Assembly: GCF_017948485.1 (NCBI RefSeq)
Contig: NZ_JAFFSX010000027.1
Coordinates: 105,609-169,608 of the forward strand
DNA length: 64,000 nucleotides
Reading direction: 5' to 3'
Source: Streptomyces sp. GESEQ-35
GTDB taxonomy: Bacteria; Actinomycetota; Actinomycetes; Streptomycetales; Streptomycetaceae
A program made the translations under genes and the position numbers. This document shows positions 32,514-40,217 of the stretch, piece after piece. How positions within the stretch are numbered: position 1 is the stretch's first letter; each line of letters opens with the position of its first letter. The notes beneath the pieces were generated by a model that worked only from the letters and a program-made list of their open reading frames with translations, was not told the DNA's origin and did no database searches.

Positions 32514-32593
32514 CCGCGCCGTACCCCGTCCCCACGGGCTCGGCGCCAGGGGCCGCCTCCGCTCAGGGCGGCCCCGGCCTGTGGACCGGCTTC

Positions 32594-32661
32594 CTTGACT
32601 TAGGCAAGCATAGATGCGTTACTTAAGTCAAGCAATCAATCGTATTGCTTAAGTTAGGCAA
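32594..32661. promoter_or_regulatory. MarR operator array
   Basis: CTTGACTTA (32594-32602) and TAAGTCAAG (32624-32632) are perfect 9-bp inverted arms. AAGCAAT (32630-32636) and ATTGCTT (32644-32650) are perfect 7-bp arms. TTAGGCAA recurs at 32600-32607 and again as TTAGGCAA at 32654-32661. The array of half-sites lies 20 bases before the MarR start and is strongly AT-rich, as expected for MarR sites. Confidence 0.65.
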
Positions 32662-32680
32662 CGACATCTAAGGTGCTCGC

Positions 32681-33172
32681 ATGCCAGCGCAACCCTCCGC
32701 AGTACGCGGCACGGCGAACGTGGTCGAGATCGAACGTCAGCTCAGTCGGCTCGCCTATCTGGCCGGCCGGGCCCGGCAGCACGAACGCCTCATGCACATG
32801 GCCGGGCTGACGCTCGACCGTGCCGCCGTGGCAATCCTGCGGGGCATCGCCGAGAGCGAGCCGTTGCGCCCCGGCGTGCTTGCGGTGCGGCTCTCGGTGG
32901 AGGCCTCCCATGTCACCCGGCAGCTACGGCAGTTGGAGGCGGCGGGCCATGTGATCCGGGTCGCGGACCCGGACGACCGCCGCGCCCAGCGCATCCAACT
33001 CACCGACGCCGGGCTGGCCGCCGTGGAAGCGATACGGGAGGCCAGCCGCCAGGGCCTGCACATGGTGTTGGCGGACTGGTCGGCCGAGGACCTGGAGCGG
33101 CTTTCCGGCCTGTTCCGGCGGCTGGTCGAGGACTTCGTCGCCCACGCCGAGGACACCGCGCCCTCCGGGTGA
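32681..33172 (+). CDS. MarR-family transcriptional regulator
   Basis: A 163-residue winged-helix regulator. The recognition region is LRPGVLAVRLSVEASHVTRQLRQLEAAGHV and the wing is VADPDDRRAQRIQLT, the family hallmark. Dimerisation helices flank it. It is divergent from the alcohol dehydrogenase gene, and an array of inverted repeats lies in between, so it likely represses both. The ATG at 32681 is 19 bases after the array. The signal is unknown. Confidence 0.9.
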   Translation: MPAQPSAVRGTANVVEIERQLSRLAYLAGRARQHERLMHMAGLTLDRAAVAILRGIAESEPLRPGVLAVRLSVEASHVTRQLRQLEAAGHVIRVADPDDRRAQRIQLTDAGLAAVEAIREASRQGLHMVLADWSAEDLERLSGLFRRLVEDFVAHAEDTAPSG

Positions 33173-33221
33173 CGGAGCCGAGCTCTTCCGTGAAGCGCAA
33201 TCCCATCCGAAGGGTCCTGTG

Positions 33222-33926
33222 ATGTACGCGAACCTCCTGGAGAAACCGTCGCCGCCGCGCGGGAACGGACAGCACGTCCTGGTCGTCGTGGACGACCCCG
33301 GTGTCTGTGAACATCTCGCCACCGCACTGGAGTTGGCGGGCTACCGGGTCGGCACGGCGGACACCGGAGTCCAGGGGATGACCCGGCTCGCCGAGCAGCG
33401 GTTCGACCTGGTCGTCTGGGACGCCACGCTGCCGGACGGGCAGCACTTCGGCCGGGGCCGCCGGATCGCGCCGGTGGACCGGCCCCGGCTGCTGTTCCTG
33501 ACCACATGCGACTCCCTCCCCGGGCTGGTGCCCGAACTCGCCCCGGGGGAGGGGGACTACGTCACCAAGCCCGTGCGGATCGCCGAGGTCCTCGCCAGGG
33601 CCCAGGTCCTGCTCCGCGATGTGCGGCCCGGGCCAAGCGACGCCTCGCCCCGCTACGGCGACCTGGTCCTGGACGACGCCACCTGCCGGGCCCGGCGGGG
33701 AGCCCGGCCGCTGGACCTCACACCCGCCGAGTACCGGCTGCTGCGCCACCTGCTGGCCAACTCGGGGCGGGTGCTGTCGAAGGAGCAGATCAGCCGGCAC
33801 GTGTGGGGCGAGTTCCGCGCCCACCAGGCCATCGAGAAACTCGTCTCCCGCCTGCGCGGCAAGGTGGACCGCGAGGAGCCCGCGCTGATCCACACACGCA
33901 GGGGCTTCGGCTACTGGCTCGGCTGA
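33222..33926 (+). CDS. OmpR/PhoB-type response regulator, orphan
   Basis: A 234-residue two-domain regulator. The receiver domain has the acidic pair VVVDDP (D24, D25), the phosphoacceptor VVWDATLPDG (D67) and the conserved lysine TKP (K116). The C-terminal winged helix has LDLTPAEYRLLRHLLANSGRVLSKEQI and a typical TRRGFGYWL ending. The receiver differs from the common form: an extra 15-residue N-terminus and a GQHFGRGRRIAP loop after D67. No histidine kinase gene is next to it. GTG at 33219 is another possible start. The target is unknown. Confidence 0.87.
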   Translation: MYANLLEKPSPPRGNGQHVLVVVDDPGVCEHLATALELAGYRVGTADTGVQGMTRLAEQRFDLVVWDATLPDGQHFGRGRRIAPVDRPRLLFLTTCDSLPGLVPELAPGEGDYVTKPVRIAEVLARAQVLLRDVRPGPSDASPRYGDLVLDDATCRARRGARPLDLTPAEYRLLRHLLANSGRVLSKEQISRHVWGEFRAHQAIEKLVSRLRGKVDREEPALIHTRRGFGYWLG

Positions 33927-34810
33927 GTGACGATGCCGAGCGCGTTCGCGGCGACGACGGCCGTGATGCCGGCCCACTCCGTCCACCCCAGCCCCTGACC
34001 GAGAACGACCCACCCGACCACGGCGGCGAGCACGGGGTTGACGCTCATGAACAGACCGAACGCCGGCGCAGGCACCCGGCGCAGCGTGAACAGGTCGGCG
34101 AGATACGGCACCGCCGAGGACAGCACACCCGCGGCCACGGCACACCCCGTGGCCGCCAGGGTCGGCGACTGCTGGACCACCACCACGATCCCGACCGGCA
34201 CGAACATCAGCGCGGACAGCCCGGCGGCGGCTGCCGAACCCTGCGCTCCCGGGATGCGCCGCCCGACGGTCCGGTTGAGCAGGATGTACGACGCCCAGCA
34301 CAGGGCCGCCAACAGGGCCAGCCCCATGCCGAGATAGTCGGCCGACGGCCGCGGCCGCATCAGGACGACGACGCCCGCCGCGGCGAGCAGCGCCCAGCAG
34401 GCGTCCAGGCGCCGCCGGGTGGCGGCGAGCGCGATGCTCAGCGGGCCCAGGAACTCCAGCGTCACCGCGAGCCCGAGGCCGACGCGGTCGATGGCGGTGT
34501 ACAGGGAGAGGTTCATGGTCCCGAACACCACGGCCAGCAGCAGCACCGGCCACCACTGCCGCCAGGTGAAGGACCTCAGGCGGGGCCTGCCGACCGCCAG
34601 CAGTACGGCCGCGGCGACGTACTGGCGCACGGCGACCACACCGAGGGGTCCGATGACAGGGAAGGCGAAAGAACCGATGGCCGCTCCGACCTGGTTGGAC
34701 AGTCCGCTGCCGGCCATGGTGGCCACCCCGGCGAAGGGCGAGCGCTCGACGGCCTGGAGCGGTGCGGCAGGAGACGTGGATGCGGCGGGGCGTGCGGGTG
34801 CTCCTTGCAT
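33911..34810 (-). CDS. EamA/DMT-family transporter
   Basis: Integral membrane exporter-type protein of 299 residues with ten predicted helices in two EamA repeats; the second repeat contains PYLADLFTLRRVPAPAFGLFMSVNPV, a family signature. It fits the RhtA-like branch, which exports amino acids or metabolites. The start at 34810 is chosen because GGAG precedes it; an ATG at 34855 would be only 24 bases from the divergent LysR gene. It is divergent from that LysR gene, which is probably its regulator. Its 3' end overlaps the response regulator gene by 16 bases. Confidence 0.88.
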   Translation of the reverse strand: MQGAPARPAASTSPAAPLQAVERSPFAGVATMAGSGLSNQVGAAIGSFAFPVIGPLGVVAVRQYVAAAVLLAVGRPRLRSFTWRQWWPVLLLAVVFGTMNLSLYTAIDRVGLGLAVTLEFLGPLSIALAATRRRLDACWALLAAAGVVVLMRPRPSADYLGMGLALLAALCWASYILLNRTVGRRIPGAQGSAAAAGLSALMFVPVGIVVVVQQSPTLAATGCAVAAGVLSSAVPYLADLFTLRRVPAPAFGLFMSVNPVLAAVVGWVVLGQGLGWTEWAGITAVVAANALGIVTQPSQ

Positions 34811-34878
34811 GCTCCGATCGTGCGCCGCTTCTCCACTTGCGAAAAATGCATTCAACGGCCGATCTATACGCTGGACGC

Positions 34879-35733
34879 ATGGATGTGGAACTGCGGCAGC
34901 TGCGCTGTCTCGTCGCGATCGTCGACGAGGGAACCTTCACCGACGCCGCTTTCGCCCTCGACGTCTCCCAGGCCGCCGTCTCCCGCACGCTCGCATCGCT
35001 GGAAAAGGCCCTGGGCGTACGGCTGTTGAGGCGGACCTCGCGCGAAGTGACCCCGACCGGGACCGGGCTGCGGGTGGTGGCGCACGCCCGGCGGGTCCTT
35101 GCCGAGGTCGACGACCTGGTACGGGAGGCCACCTCGGGCCACGCCCGGGTGCGGATCGGCTACGCCTGGTCCGCGCTCGGCCGGCACACCGTCGCCTTCC
35201 AGCGCCGCTGGGCCGACCTGCATCCGGAGACCGATCTGCATCTCGTCCGCGTCAACTCGGGCACGGCCGGTCTCGCGGAGGGCGCCTGCGATCTGGCCGT
35301 CGTACGGCGACCCGTGGACGACCGGCGCTTCGACTCGGCCATCCTCGGTCTGGAGCGGCGGCTGTGCGCGGTGGCCGCCGACGATCCGCTGGCCCGGCGC
35401 CGCTCGGTCCGGCTGGCCGACCTCGCCGGACGCACACTCCTCGTCGACCGCCGTACCGGCACCACGACCGCGGACCTGTGGCCGCCGGACTCCCGCCCGG
35501 CCATCGAGGAGACGCACGACATCGACGACTGGCTCAACGTCATCTCGGCCGGCCGCGGCATCGGCATGACGGCCGAATCCACCGCCAACCAGTATCCGCG
35601 GCCCGGCGTCGTCTACCGGCCGGTGCGTGATGCGGAGCCGATAGCCGTACGTCTCGCCTGGTGGCGGGGCGACCCGCATCCCGCCGCGCAGGCCGTGCTG
35701 GAACTGGCCACAGAGCTGTACCGCACGGGCTGA
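34879..35733 (+). CDS. LysR-family transcriptional regulator
   Basis: A 284-residue regulator. The N-terminal winged helix reads MDVELRQLRCLVAIVDEGTF and ALDVSQAAVSRTLASLEKALG, followed by LLRRTSREVTPT. The C-terminal domain is the type 2 periplasmic-binding-like sensor. The gene is divergent from the EamA exporter with 68 bases between, where AATGCATT forms a small palindrome. It likely controls the exporter gene. Confidence 0.9.
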   Translation: MDVELRQLRCLVAIVDEGTFTDAAFALDVSQAAVSRTLASLEKALGVRLLRRTSREVTPTGTGLRVVAHARRVLAEVDDLVREATSGHARVRIGYAWSALGRHTVAFQRRWADLHPETDLHLVRVNSGTAGLAEGACDLAVVRRPVDDRRFDSAILGLERRLCAVAADDPLARRRSVRLADLAGRTLLVDRRTGTTTADLWPPDSRPAIEETHDIDDWLNVISAGRGIGMTAESTANQYPRPGVVYRPVRDAEPIAVRLAWWRGDPHPAAQAVLELATELYRTG

Positions 35734-35778
35734 AGCGCCGCCAGGCGCCGAAGTATGTGCAGGCAATACGCCGGACAA

Positions 35779-35813
35779 AATTGTTGACAATTCTGTTTGG
35801 CTAGATTTACGTT
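35779..35813 (+). promoter_or_regulatory. GntR operator and promoter
   Basis: AATTGT-TG-ACAATT (35779-35792) is a perfect 6-bp inverted repeat of the TTGTnnACAA type bound by many FadR-subfamily GntR proteins. TTGACA inside it (35784-35789) fits a -35 box and TACGTT (35808-35813) a -10 box, 18 bases apart. The repressor site thus covers the promoter of its own gene. Confidence 0.65.
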
Positions 35814-35842
35814 CGACAGGCACTCACTCAGGGAGGGCAACG

Positions 35843-36493
35843 ATGCCGAAACAAGCCCGTCCGAGCACCGGGGAGCAGGCCAAGCAGCATGCGTTCGCGC
35901 AACTGCGGCAGGCGATCCTGCACGGCGAGATGGCACCGGCACAGCGACTGGTGGAGAACGAACTCGCCGAGCAGTTCGGTGTGACACGGGCGAGCATTCG
36001 TGCGGCGCTCATCGATCTGGAGGCCCAGGGCCTCGTCGAGCGGATCCGAAACCGCGGCTCGCGGGTGCGGGTGGTGACCGTGGAGGAAGCGGTCGCCATC
36101 ACCGAGTGCCGCATGGTCCTCGAAGGACTGTGTGCGGCGAAGGCCGCCATCGCGGTGAGCGACGAGCAGCTGACGGAACTCACGGACCTGGGCTCGGCCA
36201 TGAGCAAGGCCGTGGCCGACGGCGAGCCGCTGACGTACTCCGAACTCAACCACGAACTGCACGCCCGGATCCGGGAGTACTCCGGCCAGCAGACGGCGCT
36301 GGAACTGCTGGAGCGACTCAACGCCCAACTGGTGCGTCACCGCTTCCAGTTGGCGCTCAGGCCGGGGCGTCCGCAGCAGTCCCTGAATGAGCATCTGGCG
36401 ATGATCGAAGCGATCAGGGCCAGGGATCCGCAGGCGGCCGAAGCGGCCGTCCGCGCCCACCTCACCAGCGTGATCGGCGCGCTGCGCGACTGA
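35843..36493 (+). CDS. GntR-family regulator (FadR/FCD type)
   Basis: A 216-residue regulator. The winged helix is seen in AFAQLRQAILHGEMAPAQRL and LAEQFGVTRASIRAALIDLE; the C-terminal FCD domain has the metal-binding histidines around ELNHELHARI and LNEHLAMIEAI. It is the first gene of the 4-oxalomesaconate-type cluster and its operator motif recurs in front of the transporter gene at 40103. It probably represses the cluster until an aromatic acid or pathway intermediate binds. RBS-like AGGGAGG precedes the ATG. Confidence 0.9.
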   Translation: MPKQARPSTGEQAKQHAFAQLRQAILHGEMAPAQRLVENELAEQFGVTRASIRAALIDLEAQGLVERIRNRGSRVRVVTVEEAVAITECRMVLEGLCAAKAAIAVSDEQLTELTDLGSAMSKAVADGEPLTYSELNHELHARIREYSGQQTALELLERLNAQLVRHRFQLALRPGRPQQSLNEHLAMIEAIRARDPQAAEAAVRAHLTSVIGALRD

Positions 36494-36540
36494 TGCACGC
36501 GGGGCGGGCGCCCCACCTGTCCACCAAGGAGAAACCCGCC

Positions 36541-37293
36541 ATGACGCACGCCAACGCGCCCGCCTGTCCACCACGGTCGACCCTCGTCGTCACCGCGCAC
36601 GCCGGGGACTTCGTGTGGCGGGCCGGTGGAGCCATCGCGCTGGCCGCCTCGCGGGGGGAGAAAGTCACCATCGCCTGTCTCACCTTCGGCGAGCGCGGTG
36701 AGTCGGCCAAGGCGTGGCGCGAGGGCAAGCAGCTCGACGAGATCAAGGCGATACGCCGGGACGAGGCCGAGCGTGCCGCCGACACCCTCGGCGCCGAGGT
36801 CCGCTTCTTCGACGCCGGCGACTACCCGCTCGTCCCCACCGCCGAGTTGACCGACCGACTCGTCGCCGTCCACCGCGAGACGCAGCCCGACGTTGTGCTC
36901 ACCCACCCGGTCGAGGACCCGTACAACGGCGACCACCCGGCCGCCAACCGCATGGCCCTGGAGGCCCGCATCCTCGCGCAGGCCATCGGCTACCCGGGCG
37001 ACGGCGAGATCATCGGCGCCCCGCCGGTCTTCTTCTTCGAGCCGCACCAGCCCGAGATGAGCGGCTTCAAGCCCGAGGTCCTGCTCGACATCACCGAGGT
37101 GTGGGACGTCAAGCGCAAGGCGATGGAGTGCCTCGGCGCCCAGCAGCACCTGTGGGACTACTACACCGACCTCGCCGTCCGTCGCGGCGTCCAGCTCAAG
37201 CGCAACGCGGGGCCCAACCTGGGCCTCGCCCACAAGACCATGGCCGAGGCGTACATGCGTCCCTACCCGCAGATCGCGAAGGAGCTGGCATGA
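36541..37293 (+). CDS. PIG-L/LmbE-family hydratase, probable 4-oxalomesaconate hydratase (GalB-like)
   Basis: A 250-residue metal-dependent enzyme. The metal motif, usually AHPDD, reads AHAGDFVWRAGGAIA near residue 20; the FVWRAGG part is like GalB of Pseudomonas, which hydrates 4-oxalomesaconate. HPVEDPYNGDH (about residue 122) supplies further ligands. The next two genes encode GalC/LigK-like aldolase and GalD-like tautomerase relatives, which strongly supports this role. The ATG at 36541 is chosen: AAGGAG lies upstream in the gap after the regulator gene. Its last codons overlap the aldolase gene. Confidence 0.82.
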   Translation: MTHANAPACPPRSTLVVTAHAGDFVWRAGGAIALAASRGEKVTIACLTFGERGESAKAWREGKQLDEIKAIRRDEAERAADTLGAEVRFFDAGDYPLVPTAELTDRLVAVHRETQPDVVLTHPVEDPYNGDHPAANRMALEARILAQAIGYPGDGEIIGAPPVFFFEPHQPEMSGFKPEVLLDITEVWDVKRKAMECLGAQQHLWDYYTDLAVRRGVQLKRNAGPNLGLAHKTMAEAYMRPYPQIAKELA

Positions 37294-38003
37294 GCGGCGT
37301 CATCGTCACCAACCCGCCGAAGGCCGACGTCAAGGACGTCGAGGCGCTCGCCGGGTACGGCGTCGCCACGGTGAGCGAGGCGATGGGCCGAACAGGGCTG
37401 CTGGGGCCCGGGATCCGGCCCGTCCAGCAGGGCGTACGGGCCGCCGGCACCGCGGTGACCGTACTCGGCTGGCCCGGCGACAACCTCATGATCCATGCCG
37501 CCGTCGAGCAGTGCGGCGAGGGCGACATCCTGGTGGTCACCACCACCTCGCCGTGCACGGACGGTCTGTTCGGCGAGTTGTTCGCGACCGCCCTCCGGCA
37601 GCGCGGTGCGCGCGGTGTGGTCATCAACACCGGCATCCGCGACACCCAGGAGCTGCGGGAGATGGGCTTCGCCGCCTGGTCCCGCGTGGTCTCCGCGCAG
37701 GGCACCGTCAAGGCCACCGGGGGTTCGGTCAATGTGCCGGTCGCCATCGACGGCCAGGTGATCCGTCCCGGTGATGTGATCCTCGCCGACGACGACGGTG
37801 TCGTGGTCGTGCCCCGCGAGCGGGCCCGGGCGACGGCCGAGGCGGCCGAGGCGCGCGAGGACAAGGAGGCCAAGACCCGTGCCGCCTTCCTCGACGGCGA
37901 ACTCGGCCTGGACCGCTACGGGTTGCGGGAGACGCTGAAGCGGCTCGGCGTCGAGTACAAGACCTACGAAGAGTACGCAGCGGACCAGGGGGAGCGGTCG
38001 TGA
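37290..38003 (+). CDS. RraA-like aldolase, probable 4-carboxy-4-hydroxy-2-oxoadipate aldolase (LigK/GalC-like)
   Basis: Class II pyruvate aldolase of 237 residues. Family motifs are GYGVATVSEAMGRTGLL, the FGELFATAL substrate loop (94-102) and the metal/catalytic TGIRD (R117, D118), with an extra C-terminal segment as in LigK. It would split 4-carboxy-4-hydroxy-2-oxoadipate into pyruvate and oxaloacetate. The ATG overlaps the hydratase stop (ATGA) and the stop overlaps the tautomerase start, so the three are tightly coupled. Confidence 0.85.
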   Translation: MSGVIVTNPPKADVKDVEALAGYGVATVSEAMGRTGLLGPGIRPVQQGVRAAGTAVTVLGWPGDNLMIHAAVEQCGEGDILVVTTTSPCTDGLFGELFATALRQRGARGVVINTGIRDTQELREMGFAAWSRVVSAQGTVKATGGSVNVPVAIDGQVIRPGDVILADDDGVVVVPRERARATAEAAEAREDKEAKTRAAFLDGELGLDRYGLRETLKRLGVEYKTYEEYAADQGERS

Positions 38004-39130
38004 CCGGGCGGCTCGCGGAGGTGCCCTGCATGCTGATGCGCGGCGGCACCTCCAAGGGCGCCTACTTCCTGGCCGAGGAACTGCCCGCAGATCCCGGTGA
38101 GCGCGACGACCTGCTGCTGCGTGTCATGGGCAGCCCCGACCAGCGCCAGATCGACGGCCTGGGCGGCGCACATCCGCTGACCAGCAAGGTGGCCGTGGTC
38201 TCCCGCTCGGCCGACCCCGAGGCGGATGTCGACTACCTGTTCCTCCAAGTCGCCGTCGACCGCCCCGAGGTCACCGACCGGCAGAACTGCGGCAACATCC
38301 TGGCCGGGGTCGGCCCCTTCGCCGTGGAACGCGGTCTGGTCGACGCGGACGGCGCCGAGACGACCGTACGGATCCGGATGCTCAACACCGGAGACCTCGC
38401 CGTCGCGACCTTCCCCACCCCCGGCGGCCGGGTCGAATACACCGGCTCCGCCGAGATCTCCGGGGTGCCGGGCACCGCCGCGGCCGTCGTGATCGAGTTC
38501 CCGCAGGGCGCCGGCCCGCTGCTGCCCACCGGCCATGTCCGCGACACCGTCGCCGGCACCGACGTCACCTGCGTGGACAACGGGATGCCGACGGTGCTGA
38601 TCCCCGCCACCGCCCTGGGTGTCACCGGCTACGAGGCGCCCGAGGACCTGGAGGAGAACGGCGCCCTCGCCGGCCGGCTGCGGGAAATCAGGCTGGAGGC
38701 AGGGAAGTTGATGGGCCTCGGCGATGTGGAGGGCACCACGGTGCCCAAGCTCAGTCTGCTCGCGCCGCCCCGGGACGGTGGCGCGGTGACGACCCGGACC
38801 TTCATCCCCGTCCGCTGCCACACCTCCATCGGCGTGCTGGGCGCCGCGAGCGTGGCGGCGGGGCTGCTCGTTCCCGGTGCCGTGGGGGAGGGGATCGCCG
38901 AGCCCCCCGCGCGGAGCGACCGCATACGCATCGAGCACCCCACCGGATTCCTGGACATCGAAACCGGTGTGGACGCCGGATCCGGAGAGACCTCTCCCGT
39001 GGTCCGCCGCACCGCAGTCGTGCGCACCGCACGAAAAATCTTCGACGGCACCGTTTTCCCCCGGTCCGCCGCGACCGCACCGATCCCGCACAACCTCTTG
39101 GAGGTCCACGATGACTCCGCCGCTCGGTGA
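38000..39130 (+). CDS. PrpF-family isomerase, probable 4-oxalomesaconate tautomerase (GalD-like)
   Basis: A 376-residue protein with the PrpF hallmark MLMRGGTSKGAYF at residues 11-23 and the catalytic-loop cysteine in RQNCGNILAGVGP (C97); a second candidate is in VRCHTSIGVLGA. Two similar halves are expected for this diaminopimelate-epimerase fold. GalD isomerises keto and enol forms of 4-oxalomesaconate; the neighbouring hydratase and aldolase genes support the same pathway here. The GTG start overlaps the aldolase stop by four bases. Its 3' end overlaps the dioxygenase gene by 20 bases. Confidence 0.85.
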   Translation: MTGRLAEVPCMLMRGGTSKGAYFLAEELPADPGERDDLLLRVMGSPDQRQIDGLGGAHPLTSKVAVVSRSADPEADVDYLFLQVAVDRPEVTDRQNCGNILAGVGPFAVERGLVDADGAETTVRIRMLNTGDLAVATFPTPGGRVEYTGSAEISGVPGTAAAVVIEFPQGAGPLLPTGHVRDTVAGTDVTCVDNGMPTVLIPATALGVTGYEAPEDLEENGALAGRLREIRLEAGKLMGLGDVEGTTVPKLSLLAPPRDGGAVTTRTFIPVRCHTSIGVLGAASVAAGLLVPGAVGEGIAEPPARSDRIRIEHPTGFLDIETGVDAGSGETSPVVRRTAVVRTARKIFDGTVFPRSAATAPIPHNLLEVHDDSAAR

Positions 39131-40061
39131 CATCGCCCATGTCGGCCACGCCCAGCTGTTCACCCCGGACCTGGACGCCAGTGTCGCCTTCTTCACCGAC
39201 TACCTGGGCCTGACCGTCAACGGGCAGCAGGGAGACACCGTTTACCTGCGGACCTTCGACGACTACGAACACCACAGCCTGGTGCTCACCGCCCGCGAAC
39301 AGCCTGGCCTCGGCCGGCTCGCACTGCGCACCTCCAGCGAGGAGGCGCTCCAGCGCCGGGTGAGGGCGGTCGAGGAGGCGGGCGGCTCCGGCCACTGGAT
39401 CGAGGACGAGCCCGGCCTCGGCAAGCTCTACGTCACGACCGACCCGGACGGTCATGAGCACGCGTTGTACTGGGAGAGCCAACACTACGAAGCCCCCGAG
39501 GAGTTGCGGCCCGCGCTGAAGAACCAGCCGCAGGCCAAGCCCAACCGGGGCGTGGGCGTACGCCGGCTGGATCACATCAACTTCCTCGCCGCCGATGTGC
39601 TCGCCAACGCGGAGTTCCAGGAACAGCTCCTGGGCGCCCGCCCCACGGAGCAGATCCGGCTCGACACGGGGAAGATCGCGGCTCGCTGGCTGACCTTCAC
39701 CAACAAGTCGTACGACGTCGTCTACACCTCGGACTGGACCGGTTCCACGGGCCGGCTGCACCACATCGCGTTCGCGACGGACACTCGCGAGGACATCCTG
39801 CGCGCCGCCGATCTCGCCATCGACACGGGCGTGTTCATCGAGACCGGACCGCACAAGCACGCCATCCAGCAGACGTTCTTCCTCTACGTCTACGAGCCGG
39901 GCGGCAACCGTATCGAGCTGTGCAATCCGCTCACGCGCCTGGTCCTGGCCCCCGACTGGCCGCTGATCACCTGGACCGAGGCCGAGCGGGCCAAGGGGCA
40001 GGCCTGGGGTCTTCAGACCATCGAGTCGTTCCACACGCACGGCACGCCGCCGGTCGGCTGA
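39111..40061 (+). CDS. Two-domain type I extradiol ring-cleavage dioxygenase (VOC fold)
   Basis: A 316-residue protein of the catechol 2,3-dioxygenase type with two VOC modules. The C-terminal module carries the Fe(II) 2-His-1-Glu triad in the expected places: RRLDHINFL (H155), RLHHIAFAT (H218) and GGNRIELCN (E269). The N-terminal module has lost the metal site, as usual. It overlaps the tautomerase gene by 20 bases. In known pathways leading to 4-oxalomesaconate, the ring-cleaving enzyme is a LigB-type (class III) dioxygenase; a type I enzyme here is unusual. Gallate, protocatechuate or a methoxylated relative is the probable substrate, by inference only. Confidence 0.85.
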   Translation: MTPPLGDIAHVGHAQLFTPDLDASVAFFTDYLGLTVNGQQGDTVYLRTFDDYEHHSLVLTAREQPGLGRLALRTSSEEALQRRVRAVEEAGGSGHWIEDEPGLGKLYVTTDPDGHEHALYWESQHYEAPEELRPALKNQPQAKPNRGVGVRRLDHINFLAADVLANAEFQEQLLGARPTEQIRLDTGKIAARWLTFTNKSYDVVYTSDWTGSTGRLHHIAFATDTREDILRAADLAIDTGVFIETGPHKHAIQQTFFLYVYEPGGNRIELCNPLTRLVLAPDWPLITWTEAERAKGQAWGLQTIESFHTHGTPPVG

Positions 40062-40102
40062 GCCGGCCCGCGGGGAGCCACTCCCCACTCATCGTCGATG
40101 AG

Positions 40103-40147
40103 ATTGTTGACAAAAGCGTTGACACTCTTCGGGTGGCTCCTTAGCGT
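40103..40147 (+). promoter_or_regulatory. Second GntR operator and promoter of the transporter gene
   Basis: ATTGTTGACAA (40103-40113) repeats the core of the operator in front of the GntR gene (35780-35790). Just downstream, TTGACA (40119-40124) and TAGCGT (40142-40147) are 17 bases apart and fit -35 and -10 boxes. The transporter gene starts at 40218, so it has its own regulated promoter. Confidence 0.65.
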
Positions 40148-40217
40148 CTTCCGCACACCGGGTCGGCCGCACGAGCCGCATCGACCCTCCCCTCCCGAGC
40201 TCCAGAGGAAAACGAAG

